Positions 32,511-42,759 of a stretch of DNA of 64,000 bases are shown here, piece after piece. Source of the DNA: Lampris incognitus (Eukaryota; Chordata; Actinopteri; Lampriformes; Lampridae); NCBI RefSeq assembly GCF_029633865.1, contig NC_079222.1:31935813-31999812 (forward strand), read 5' to 3'. The position numbers were made by a program, and so were the translations under genes. The notes beneath the pieces were generated by a model. That model did not search any database. It saw only the letters and a list, made by a program, of their open reading frames with translations, and was not told the DNA's origin. The number at the start of each line of letters is the position of its first letter. Within the stretch, counting starts at the first letter, position 1.

Positions 32511-34013
32511 GAATTCAGCCAGTTAATGACCAAATCATACCTCCACACGGGCATCAAAACCAACCATCAGTTTCCTACACAACAGTCAACTAAAGCAGGG
32601 CACAGTATACTCTGCAGTTTCTCAGTGCACACAAGACACGGATGGTCAAATAGCAAAACAGCCTATAAACATGTGAGCATTAATCAAACAGCATGCCAGA
32701 CTGCCTGCAAGGGACTGAGCCCTCAACAACAGTTAGTTATCCATCACATACAGATGGGCACAATAAACCAGCCTATACCACTTGCATGAGCACCAAATAC
32801 CAACAGAAATACGCCAGGCTGCCTACAAGGGCTCCAGTCCTCACCCTTGACATACAATGCCAGTGAATACCAGTTAGCTGGGAATAGCCCTTACCTTAAC
32901 AGACGCGACCACAGAGGCCTGGGATCAGCTGCCTCTTACCGTTTGTCCACAAGCCCATGTGGACTGGCGATGACCCGATTTCAAGCCATAAAAAATTAAA
33001 AATGGTGGCGTGGGTCCGACTGCGTTGTCAAACGAAGACACTTTCCTGAGATGGGCATATGTGATCAGTATGAATGTTTCTCTCAACACAAATACAACGT
33101 TACATGCCCTCATTCTGTGCCTTTCCCCAAGAAATACTAAAACAGAGCAGTCAGTTCCCAATAACATTGCGAAAATACATACAGCGCCAAGTATGAATAA
33201 ATTAATCTGTCTGTCAAAACTATGCATAAGCTATCTGTAGTTGTGGCAAAACTAAGTTTTACACGCTCTCATTCCGCACCGAGACATGCTCCATACTAGT
33301 CTCAACAGCACACCTTAGCGTGACGACACATGGCAGCCCTGCGACACCACTTAGATCTATGCATAAAAACTGAAATGGCAATTCTGTTACACTGACTTTG
33401 TTTTGAAGTACGTTTAACGTCATCTTTGCAACTATAAACTGCGAAATTAGAGCAGAAACTACATACCTTTCCCCAAGAAAGCCCAAAGAGGAAGTCAAGC
33501 CAGCAGAAACCATACCAGTGCATTTCACAATAAAATGCTCTACCTTCGCTTGATTACATCCCCGCGATTTCCCAGAGAGAAGTGCTCACATGTGAAAACC
33601 CAAAATGGTCAAACATTTTGTAGCGACATACCCACAGTGAACAAAGGAATCCTGAAAACAAAAACATGCCAACCTGCGTCTTTCAGAATAAAAGCCTGCG
33701 CTTCAACGCATACAACATTCTCCGAAACATACCATGTTGTGTTCATAAAACCAAACCTGTCCCAAGGGCGGATGAGCTCCTATGTGAACCAACGGTCATC
33801 CATACCTGGAGAGATGGGGACCACCAGGTACTCGTACTGAAACAATGATGGCTCAACCTGTTGAGGCATCAGCTGTGCGCCTACGACCTCCATGGTTATG
33901 TTAGTGATGTGTATGATGCAGCGCAACACCACACACGCAAAAACGAAACAAGGGATCATGCGGCTTCGTCAGACAAACATGGATCAACATACAGAAGACG
34001 ACTAAGGTTATAG

Positions 34014-34080
34014 ACAAGTCAATTTTATTTGCATAGCCCACCATCACAAATTTGTCTCAAGGGGCTTTACAGCAAGACAA
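34014..34080 (+). repeat. Repeat F copy, short
   Basis: AAGTCAATTTTATTTGCATA, GCCCACCATCACAAATTTGT, AAGGGGCTTTACAGCAAG. Confidence 0.87.
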
Positions 34081-35814
34081 GTAGAAACACTTACAGACAG
34101 CCATTCAGTGGGTAGCAAGGTTCAGCTGGGTAACAGCCAGTTTGAGCCTGGTAGTGCGGGCTCTGAGGCTCCTGTAGCGCCTCACAAAAGCATCATGTCT
34201 GTCGAAATCCAACAGTGAGAGTTGCTGTACATGGACTACATTTGATTTGGGGCTATACAATAATAAATTAAACTGGTATAACACTTTAACACTCAGTTTA
34301 TATCCAACATGTTAATGCTTTACAATAAACGGGGTGGAAAAAACCCCACAGGGGTGGATTGGGAAGGGGGGAGGGATAAGCAGCAGCCACACAATCCAGC
34401 AGTACTCTCCCACTTAGATAAAGGGCAAGAAAATCAAAAACATTTCAGAGGATTTACTGGTTCTAAGCCACCCTGGGGAAATACACCTAGCACAGGGAGA
34501 CGGGAGTACAGGGGCGCTGTCCAGGTTCAGGAGACAGCCCTAATGCCCCCCCCCCCCCCCAGTACCGGCACTGAGCTTATCCAACGTGCAATCCCTCAAA
34601 AATAAAAATGGATGAAGTCGTCTTTAACAAGCCGACAGACTGTTCAGCCTTCTGCTTTATCGAGGCATGGCTGGATCAAGCGGCATGTGGCCGGGCCCAG
34701 CTGGCCAATAGCAGGGCCGTACTTCAGAAACGCCAACTGAATTTAGGTAGCCAACAAAAACTGCAACTAAGCCGAAAGCGCCCCTCAGGGGTTAACAGAG
34801 CCTAGGACTCTGAAGGTCTCGTTTAAATTCAGGGAAGCATTGTTGAAAAATAAATAAATCCAGAAATATAAAGCGCACCAAAGATTACAATTCAAATAGA
34901 AAGGACGACATCACCCACAAGTCCCAGTCTAAATCCCCGTGGCTCCTCTTCAGCGTCCACGTCCCTCTTGCGCAACGTCGCTGCACTCCCCCACGCCTGC
35001 TGGCCAGGCTCTCCGACCCCGTCTGATCTGTGGGGCAGTAAACAAACTGCGAGTAGCGAGTTCCCGCTGCCAGTCGTCGTGAACTGCCTCGCCCGCCAAC
35101 CAAATCTGCCGAAGGGTATCCCTGGCCCTCCTGGGCGGCAGCCGAACCACCGTCAACCCAGGACCGAGGGACTGCGTTGGCGGACACCGGCCGCTGCACT
35201 CGTCCCTCTGCCGGCGGCCAGGGGAAACGCCCCGCCGCACTCTTCTCTGCTGCTTTGGACCGCCGCCTCCCGCGCTCTCCACGCCCGTCTGTGTGGCGTC
35301 CCGATTACCTGCAGCACCTGTCGCTCATCCTGTGATTAGTCTGACTGGCGGCGTGGCTGTCCACAGGTCATTTGTCGTCGAGTCCAAGTTAAAAACGCCT
35401 CAAAACATTAAGAAGCAGGATCAGTGATAGCAACTTAGAATACATTTTTTTAAAAGAGTAAAACACAACGCGCATACAAATAGCACGCATCAAAACAAAA
35501 TGCACAAAACCATCAGTGGCAACTGGCGCTGACGCTTTTTAGGGGCGCAATTTACCTTGGTACAGCACACCTGACAATAGCTTTAATGTCCAGTCAGAAT
35601 TATTAAGAAGGACAACTTAAGGCAAATTGTGCCCCCCCCCTAAAAAAAAAATCAGCGCCAACCACCACTGAAAGTACGCAACCTGCACAAGAGACATTTA
35701 TGACCCTTGGTTATCAGAAAGTTTGTCTCCGATTAAGTTTAATTCACAGAAAATTGCACGTACGTGGACTCAGTCTCGCCAAGGCCAGAAGGAGACCAGA
35801 GCATCAGATATGTA

Positions 35815-35910
35815 ACCGGTTATTGTCTTGCCCGGTGCGGGATTCGATACGTGGTGTACTGCACCACAAGGCGACATCACTAACCGCTCGGCTAAAGGGT
35901 CAGACCCGTT
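35815..35910 (-). repeat. tRNA-derived SINE fragment
   Basis: On the minus strand TTTAGCCGAGCGGTTAGTGA resembles a tRNA D-arm with Pol III A box, and GTATCGAATCCCGC resembles the B box and T-arm, about 45 bases apart. Arms do not pair well enough for a functional tRNA and there is no anticodon arm I trust. It lies in the part of copy 2 that is absent from copy 1, so it inserted after the duplication or was lost from copy 1. Confidence 0.65.
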
Positions 35911-36825
35911 AGGTAGGGACTAACGTGTCTTAGTAGTTTAGTTACATTATTTTTTTTATATGGTGACCTACATCAGGATAAGTTTGGGTGTCTGCTGACA
36001 CCAGACAAAAGGGAGCAGCCCCGCCATCGGAAACCACATACCAGCCACCCTTGCGGTGAAAACAAACTAACTTCTAGACTCAAGGAGACAAACAGTTGCC
36101 ACGGAAAAGCAGCCACCGTCTCATTACCAAGGACGCGCCGACGGCAGCGGAAGGGTCAGTTTCAGGCAACACAAGTCGTAAGCTAAACATGCCAGCAGTA
36201 CTTGACGTTTAACAAACAAGTTTCATTATGTTCAGAGCCGACAGGTCAGTCAAACTCAAATAAAAAGGTGGAGACATTTGTCTCATGGTCAAACAGGGCT
36301 GGTGTAATAACTCAATCGTTCATGGCTACTGCTCTTATGATCTTGAGTTTAAAGTACAGACCACATTACTCTCCGAGAGAATTCACATGAATCGTATAAG
36401 CTGGCGTTTACATTCCACCACAAAGTAACGCTAACGCAACCAATAGCAAACTCAAATCACATTTGCCCTGTTGGACTACAATCCTGACACGTCCAACATT
36501 GTTTTAGGTGAATTTAGCCATATCAACCCGTCCCTCAAACTTCCAAACCATACACAACAAACCACTCGCCTCATAACAGAGAAAACAAAACACTGGATTA
36601 CTGTTAAATTTCAATTTAGACTACTTACCGTGCATCCCCGAGAGCTCCGCTGCAGAAGTCGGACCACGCTATGTTACTCGTCATCCCAAAGACGCAAACA
36701 AAAATATGACTCAAAAAACCAGCAAAAGCTGCCAGGTCACGGACGCCATCAAAACGCCTCGCGGCTGTTTCGACTGCACGCCGAACAAGTTGACCCAGAA
36801 AGGACCAGTGTGGGCGCATTTATTT

Positions 36826-37050
36826 GCGTCAACCAAGCAGTTACACACCTGACTCTATTAGTCAACCAATAACCTTGTGCCAACCAAGCAGTTACACACC
36901 TGGCTCTATTAGTCAACCAATAGCCTTGTGCCAACACGCTATTAGTCAACCAATTGTCTTGTGCCAACCAAGCAGTTACGCGCCTGATTATATCAGTCAA
37001 CCAATAGTCATGTGCCAGCCAAGCAGTCACACAACCAATAGGACCTTGCT
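36826..37050. repeat. CCAAT-bearing minisatellite, about 50-60 bp unit
   Basis: Repeats of GCCAACCAAGCAGTTACACA, CCTGGCTCTATTAGTCAACC, AATAGCCTTGT with variation; four full or partial units. Each carries CCAAT (or CCAATAG), a sequence bound by NF-Y. Confidence 0.9.
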
Positions 37051-37639
37051 TAGTAGACCCAGGTGTGTACCTGCTTGATTGGAACGAAGACTACGTGCAG
37101 TTTGCGACTCCCTCAATGGACTCACTGACAGTGTCGTCATACATCAAGTTCAGCGAAGACATGTGTATCCCTACCAAAAGTGACATTGTACGGCCATTAA
37201 AAAAACAACAAACAAACCCTGGAGCTCGAAAGAATTACACCTCCTACACAAAGAAAAGCACTGGGCGTACAAAAACGGAAACAGGGATCACACTGTTAGC
37301 GCGGATTTCATATCTACTAAACAGTTCAATTACAATGAACATAAATTATTGAAGTTTGTTAGTAACGCAGAATGATTACGTTTTAGTCATGACCACGCCC
37401 CTTTTCTTGAGGCAATGCGTGATGGGAAAGAGAAACTTCTGCGGCAGCCATGATACCTCGCGGTCACTCAGGCAACGCAATCTGGGCGTGGCTGCAGGTG
37501 TGTGTATATTCGAGGGGCTGTTGGTGACAAGTGGGCATGTTTTCATCGGTGTTACTTATTGTTTTGTTTTGTTTACTCTGTAAGGTTTGTGAGCAGTGAA
37601 AAACGTTGTTTAAACCATTTCGACGGGGAGTTTTTCCCC

Positions 37640-38285
37640 GTGTAAAGCTTACCTGCTAATTTTCTCACACGCGCGTAGGTGCCGTCAGCAGACACCACCC
37701 CACGTTGAACCCCCGCCCGGCGACGTACAGGGCGCCACGTTTCCAGCGGGGTTCGAGAAGAGGGCGACAGGACGACTGCCGAACCACGGTCCGCTGAATC
37801 GGGCGAGCGCCCTAAGTTAACGTTAGCGACCACGTTGTGTTTTGAGACGGCTGTTGACGTCTCTCGCTATACCTCGCCCGCCCAGTACACTGCTTAGCTG
37901 CTGTGGCGTCAGGTAAGGCAATTTTCGCGTGGTTGCATGTGTGTTTGAATCCGAGGGGCTGTTGGTGAGAAATTGGAAGTTTGTTTTAACCAATTCGGCA
38001 GACGTTTTCCACGTGTTTCTTTTTAATTCAAACATTTCAGTCGAGGGGCTGTTTGTCAATACATGTTGTAATGTTAAATGTCCACCATATTGTCTACCAT
38101 AACATTGCTTGGCTAATCAGAGGGGAACATTAGCTAAACGTAAGTTATTTGGCCTTACGCTTAAGTTATACTTCCCGAGTGCGCGAGGGTCCCCATCACG
38201 TAAATTTCGTCATCAGAGGGTCTACGCGTAGGGTCCGCGCGAACATCCGCAACTGCGCATGCGCCGGTAAGCAAAACAAAAAAAA
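37640..38285. promoter_or_regulatory. CpG-rich stretch, possible former promoter
   Basis: Many CpG dinucleotides (for example CACACGCGCGTAGGTGCCGT, CCCGCCCGGCGACGTACAGG, GCGCATGCGCCGG) stand out from CpG-poor surroundings. CTGTGGCGTCAGGTAAGG near 37,900 resembles a first-exon splice donor on the plus strand. Upstream of the zinc-finger remnant at 39,047. Promoter function is inference only. Confidence 0.35.
37911..38061 (+). repeat. Further copies of the GAGGGGCTGTTGGTGA module
   Basis: The module GGCGTGGCTGCAGGTGTG...CGAGGGGCTGTTGGTGA at 37,469-37,529 recurs at 37,911-37,970 (GTGGTTGCATGTGTGTTTGA, ATCCGAGGGGCTGTTGGTGA) and partly at 38,040-38,055 (TCGAGGGGCTGTTTGT). A fourth is at 32,264-32,322. 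Confidence 0.85.
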
Positions 38286-39046
38286 AAAGGTCGCTGACTT
38301 TGAGGAGAGGGTGTGTGAAGAGATCTGTCTTTATGATTCGTTTTTTTCTCAAATTGTGCTGAATACAACAAACAAAGCAGCTCTTCTTCTTCCTGCATGT
38401 GTAACGGATATGGGTAGGGCATAGAAAAAGGCAACTCTCAGCGATTGTTGTTCAGCATTTACTGGCTCTGCAGAAGACAAACGCAACACACTTGTGGTAT
38501 GTCTTCCGCGCCTCTGCTCCTCAATGCAAAATGGCACCGTGAGGTGGACGGGTGCTACGGAAACTCAGGAGGTACAAAAGGAGTGACATGAATTAACATA
38601 ATTTCCACGGGGAATATTAATAACTGTAAATTAAAATAGTAACTCAATAAGATAACATTCACAAATACTTAACAAAATTATTAAATAAATAAACTCAAAA
38701 ATACTAGTTGGAAATAAAGAAATTAATTAAGAGCTTTTTTTTAACTCCGTTACACACGCATGTCGCCGTTTTGCCCGGAAATACGTAACGCCAATTGACT
38801 GCACGTGCGAAACGCATACTCCAAGCGGGCTCCAGTTAAGTAGTATAAACGGAAGTACTTCCCTTTTCACGGAGTCCGCAGCTGTCCGCGTACGCGTCGG
38901 CTCTGGAGTATATCCAGGCCCTTAACATTAGTCAGTTTGAAGTAACAGTCTAAAAATACATGTTAAATACAAAATACAGATGCATTGTTGTGATAAACTA
39001 GCTTACGTTTCTCGCCCCTTATTTGATATCTTTTGTTGTGTTGCAG
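38286..39046. other. Mostly AT-rich unassigned sequence
   Basis: 38,560-38,750 is AT-rich with TTAATTAAG. 38,750-38,935 has several CpGs (CCGCGTACGCGTCGGC). No recognised gene. The right end TTGTTGTGTTGCAG is a plausible splice acceptor (AG at 39,045-39,046). Confidence 0.4.
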
Positions 39047-40150
39047 GTCACAGGAAGAGATACTTTGGAAGTGTAAGTATTGCCCCCTTAACTGTGAAAA
39101 GAGAGCACAGCTTTTTAAACATTATAGACTAAAACATGGAGGTTATGCAAGAACAGAACCATTTCCTTGTTTATGTAACCCGCACTTTGCGTTCGGCCGT
39201 CGTCTCCCTACACGCCCTGGGACTCTGCGTTGTGTTTGTTGTAGTATGATGTTTGCGTGGAAAAGGAAGGAGGCGGAGGCTTGGGATCGTGGCTGAGACC
39301 TGGACACTTTATTGACACTCGCTTGCACTTCACCTCTCATCAATCAGCTGGCCGCTGGCCTCATCATACTCACAGCTTCCGGCAGAAGAAACAAAAAAAC
39401 ATTTTTCTTTCTCAATAAAATAAAAATAAAAAGTGCAAATGTGCAAATAAACACATCTCATATCAAAATGCTACCTTACGGCAAAACCAAAGCAAATGTC
39501 ATCCATTATAAATTAAATAAGGCACTTAGTACCCATAAAATTAAACAAAAAAAACCATGGATAATCTGCTCAAATAATACTGCATCCTGCGTTATACGCC
39601 ATGCTAATGCTCAACAGGCTAGCCAACACTTTTTGTCACATTTCTCTTGCCAAATACAATGTTCGACATCAAACTTTAACTAGGTTATAAGCAAACTTGT
39701 CTATTAACACCACAGAATAAACAGTTAGACAATATGTGCGATATAAAACAATATTTTTATGATAATGCAGACCGCCAGTAACACTGCTCACCTTCCGGCA
39801 GAAGAAACAAAAAAACATTTGATCAACGTAGCCTTTTGCCCGGGACAAGACTTAGGGGTACGGTGTTGCAAAAGGGACAAACATCGCCATTTGCGGCATT
39901 CCCAGGGGAACATACAGCGTAACAGTGCCACCCTGTGGCGGATTTACATTACTACCTTACATTTACATCAGGAATGTCTATGGACATTTAAATCACTCAA
40001 TGCACTAAAAGTACACTTAACCCGCCTTCACACCAAACCTCCGGATCAGCAACCAAGTGTAGATGTACCAGTTAAGTTTTGCTGTCTGTCATGTGGGTTT
40101 GCGGAGTCTTGTTCTGAGACTACTTTATTCACCTGTGTACTGCACACTTA
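39047..40150 (+). pseudogene. C2H2 zinc-finger exon of a multicopy fish gene, split by an insertion
   Basis: After the acceptor-like TTGTTGTGTTGCAG the frame reads ILWKCKYCPLNCEKRAQLFK then HYRLKHGGYARTEPFPCL: a CX2CX12HX4H finger followed by the start of a second. The second resumes at 39,966 with HQECLWTFKSLNALKVHLTR and LHTK, then FCCLSCGFAESCSETTLFT, a third Cys-rich module, before a stop at 40,148. From memory, this finger series occurs in a large family of uncharacterised fish proteins. The insertion at 39,174-39,961 separates the Cys pair of the second finger, so this copy cannot make the protein. Confidence 0.72.
39174..39961. mobile_element. LTR-like insertion (788 bp) in the zinc-finger exon
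   Basis: Begins TGTAACCCGC and ends CTACCTTACA, with TG/CA termini and a 5-bp terminal inverted repeat TGTAA/TTACA. It is flanked by TTTA on both sides (39,170-39,173 and 39,962-39,965). Removing it and one TTTA restores continuous finger spacing. It contains a 27-bp direct repeat beginning CTTCCGGCAGAAGAAACAAA at 39,377 and 39,793. A solo LTR is the best guess; a short DNA transposon is possible. No coding region seen. Confidence 0.55.
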
Positions 40151-40167
40151 GTAAACCTTAATACGGC

Positions 40168-40440
40168 TCTCACTCAGTTATGCAGAAGTGGCTCTGACAG
40201 CTTATTGATTTGACAGAGCTGTTGTATTACTTCTTTCACGGCACTTTCTGGTATGTGCAGAACGGTCTGCATCTTTAACAGAAGAGATGCAAAGTTGTGC
40301 TCAAGCTGTTTTTTTAAATCACGAAGATCATTCTCACTGACTTCACTCATCTTTTCGAACACCTCCATATAATTAGCATGTGACATTTGCTCTTGTGCAG
40401 CATCACTGTCATGGCTTACATAATCACAACCAATTATTTC
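40168..40440 (-). pseudogene. Inverted downstream segment of the zinc-finger gene family
   Basis: On the minus strand: YVSHDSDAAQEQMSHANYME then NDLRDLKKQLEHNFASLLLK and MQTVLHIPESAVKEVIQQLC, a leucine-rich helical segment ending at a stop near 40,174. From memory, a segment of the form FA.LLLK.Q..L.IP..AVQE...EL follows the finger series in the same fish family. Here it is on the opposite strand to the fingers and 20-30 bp away, so an inversion is likely. It is open for 90 codons from 40,440. Confidence 0.5.
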
Positions 40441-41225
40441 TTACTTTAACCTCTTCCACTTCTCTTCCTTGTGTACTTTACTCTTGTGTGCTTTGAAATT
40501 GGAGTAGACACTGCACTGGCGTAACATATTTATTATGGGCCCTGGTGCAAGCAACCCTCGTAGACCCCCCCCCCGTCTCTCTCTCACTCGCTCACACACA
40601 CACCACCACCACCATAGGTGGGTTTAGTAAGTAATTTTAGTAATTTATTTGTATAGCAGATATAGCTGAACTGACCACAACAAAGTTGAACTTAAATGAA
40701 CGGCCCAAAGGAATTCTGAACTCTGTTAAACTTAAGAGACATTTCTTCCATTGCAAGTGAAATGTGTTAAGTAACAAGTTTCATGTGATTTATTTTATGG
40801 GTTCAATTGTGAAGCATTGTTAAACAGTTCTTGCTGCACTGAATTCATTGAGTACAGTATCTACCACTTAGCACTACAATGTCGGTTTAGAGAGGATTTT
40901 TTTTTACATTTTTCGTTTTCTGCAGAAATCTTCAATACATGTTAAGTTGAAAGTACCCGGTGGCTCCAGTTGCTTATTGTGTCTGTCATTCCCTCGTTCA
41001 CCCCTCCTACGAACTTAGATACTGGTCCTAAATATATTGAGTACTCTGTGGACCCTAGGTGGGTTACAGGCTAAATATTGCCAAGCCAGCCAGGAGGGGT
41101 TCATTCGTAATTGAGATACATGCATTTTTGCAATATTGAAAATTAGAGTGGATACCTTTTGAGTAACTGGAGCAGCGAAGGGTTGATTTAACATTCAGCT
41201 GCCTTGAGATTTACTGCAATTAGCC
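40441..41225. other. Unassigned, with simple repeats at 40,565-40,615
   Basis: A C-tract, CTCTCTCTC, CACACACAC and CACCACCACC run together at 40,567-40,613. The rest is AT-rich without recognised domains; a loose repeat-F-like TTTATTTGTATAGCAGATAT occurs at 40,647. Confidence 0.5.
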
Positions 41226-41745
41226 TTAATTTACAAACTTGAAAGATGTTTTTGGGAATTAATGTAAAAAAAATTGAAGTTGTGAAATCAGAGAATGTTA
41301 AGGTTCAAAATGCTCTTTTAGTTAGTGGACCAAGTCACACTGAGATAGCCAACGAAGTTTTTGACTTCCTGAAACAGTTTGGGTCTGTAGCTAGGTCAGT
41401 TGAAGTGCCTTCCACGGATAAGTGAAGTTGATTTTTGAGTTTTAACATGAAGCTACTGTCAAAGAGCTAGAAAAACAGTGCCTACCTTTTGACAGACATT
41501 GCCCTGCAAACCCGCAGGTTATTCACCACATTGAAAGCCTAGCAAGTGCTCATAGTAGTGAGGTTAGTTCTTGTGCAATAGTAACTTACCTCAGTAAGCT
41601 GAAAGATGGAGCAGATCATTTGAGGACGTTTTGGGTAGGGAGTTGGCTAGAGTAGGAGAGTCAGTGGGAAGGGAGGCCCAAGTTAATGTTACTGAAACTC
41701 CTGCAGAACCAGAGCCACTGCCTTTCAGATGAACCTCAAGTTCAA
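41226..41745 (+). pseudogene. Gag/PNMA-like (RRM-like domain) remnant
   Basis: The plus-strand frame reads INVKKIEVVKSENVKVQNAL, LVSGPSHTEIANEVFDFLKQ and FGSVARSVEVPSTDK, then a stop at about 41,422. A shifted frame gives FEFQHEATVKELEKQCLPFD and IHHIESLASAHSSEVSSCAI, VTYLSKLKDGA, then RELARVGESVGREAQVNVTE. The order of a beta-alpha-beta (RRM-like) start, a P-F-D segment and Y(L/I)SELKD resembles fish PNMA-like, gag-related multicopy proteins as I remember them. At least two frameshifts. Confidence 0.45.
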
Positions 41746-41763
41746 GTAAAAATGAAAGGAAAC

Positions 41764-42556
41764 AATAATAGTAATACATTTTATTTGTGGGTACATTTCA
41801 GAGCACTCAAGGATGCCTTACAGAACACAGTTAAAAAACAAGCAGCACTGTATCAAACAGCATAAAGTCAAAACAAAGCAGGATAGACAATAAAAAGTTA
41901 ATACAACAGATAAGTATAAAATCATCATCTGCACAAAACTCAATGAAGTGTGACTCAGACTGAATAAGCCACTTTGTACATTTTAAGACAGGGTTTCAAG
42001 GTTGAAAGAGAGTCAATGTTCCAAATGTCTTGTGGGAGAGAGTTCCATAGGCGGGGGGCAGAATGACTGAAAGCTCTAGATCCCATGGTAGTCGAGTGGG
42101 CCGATGGTGTAGTGAGTTGGAGAGCAGAAGAGGATCTGAGAGTGCGGGAGGGCATGTGGATATGAAGCAGTTCAGAACGATACGAAGGAGCTAGGTTATT
42201 AAGGGCTTTAAAGGTGAGGAGCAGGATATTGAAGTCAATACGCTATTTAACAGGTAGCCAATGGAGTTGCTGAAGAACAGGAGTGATATCTATGGAAGGA
42301 GCTCTGGTAATGATACAGGCAGCTGAATTCTGGACCAATTGAAGTTTATGAAGACACGTAAGGGGAAAACCAAAGAGGATAGAATTGCAGTAGTCAATAC
42401 GGGATGTAACAAGGGTGTGAATGAGTATGGCGGTGCTGTTAGGTGTAAGTGACGGGCAAAGATGATTAATATTGCGTAGGTGGAAGTATGCAGACCAAGT
42501 AACATTCTTGATGTGAGCTTCAAAAGATAATGTGCTGTCCAAGATGACACCCACTT
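41764..42556 (-). mobile_element. L2/CR1-type LINE 3' end, 5'-truncated
   Basis: On the minus strand the frame 42,554-42,243 reads LGVIL-type [20 protein letters not shown], then [37 protein letters not shown] and [11 protein letters not shown], the post-RT region of L2/CR1-type ORF2. The next frame (42,155-41,955) gives SAHSTTMGSRAFSHSAPRLW and NSLPQDIWNIDSL, the ORF end. The minus-strand 3' end reads GTAAGGCATCCTTGAGTGCT then AAATAAAATGTATTACTATT, the usual hairpin-like tail with a short microsatellite. One frame break near 42,240; no 5' part. Confidence 0.85.
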
Positions 42557-42757
42557 AGACTAATGCTCACTTTTTGAGATTAAAACAAAGCGCACTCTTC
42601 TTCCCGGGCTGACACTGCTATCGATCAGGTGCACATTTCCATGTTTTCGTATTGGAAATTCTGCACAGGCCGTCGAAATACCAGATTTAAAAGGTTGTTT
42701 CACAAGGGAAGATAATTTTACCACCCCGTTTTTACTACTGACATTTGTAGGACCATG
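42557..42757 (-). other. Unidentified open stretch beside the Tc1-like element
   Basis: The minus strand is open with VVKLSSLVKQPFKSGISTAC and AEFPIRKHGNVHLIDSSVSP; I do not recognise it. It ends at the TA target of the Tc1-like element at 42,758-42,759. Confidence 0.35.
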
Positions 42758-42759
42758 TA

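Larger units (their letters stand above)
32557..37690. repeat. Tandem duplication, copy 2, expanded
   Basis: Landmarks: AGCAAAACAGCCTATAAACA (32,651), AGCAGTACTCTCCCACTT (34,396), GGTTCAGGAGACAGCCCTAA (34,523), GAGCCTAGGACTCTGAAGG (34,798), a GC-rich stretch (34,920-35,320), CGATTACCTGCAGCACC (35,303), CGCCAACCACCACTGAAA (35,654), ATTCGAGGGGCTGTTGGTGA (37,508). The offset from copy 1 grows from about 2.66 to 5.2 kb because copy 2 has extra segments at about 33,000-33,935 and 35,800-37,345. The first extra segment holds nothing I recognise; the second contains a tRNA-like sequence and a minisatellite. Confidence 0.8.

Noticed and set aside
35829..35906. Functional tRNA gene
   Set aside because: The A and B boxes are present but the arms do not pair properly, and the context is a repeat insertion.
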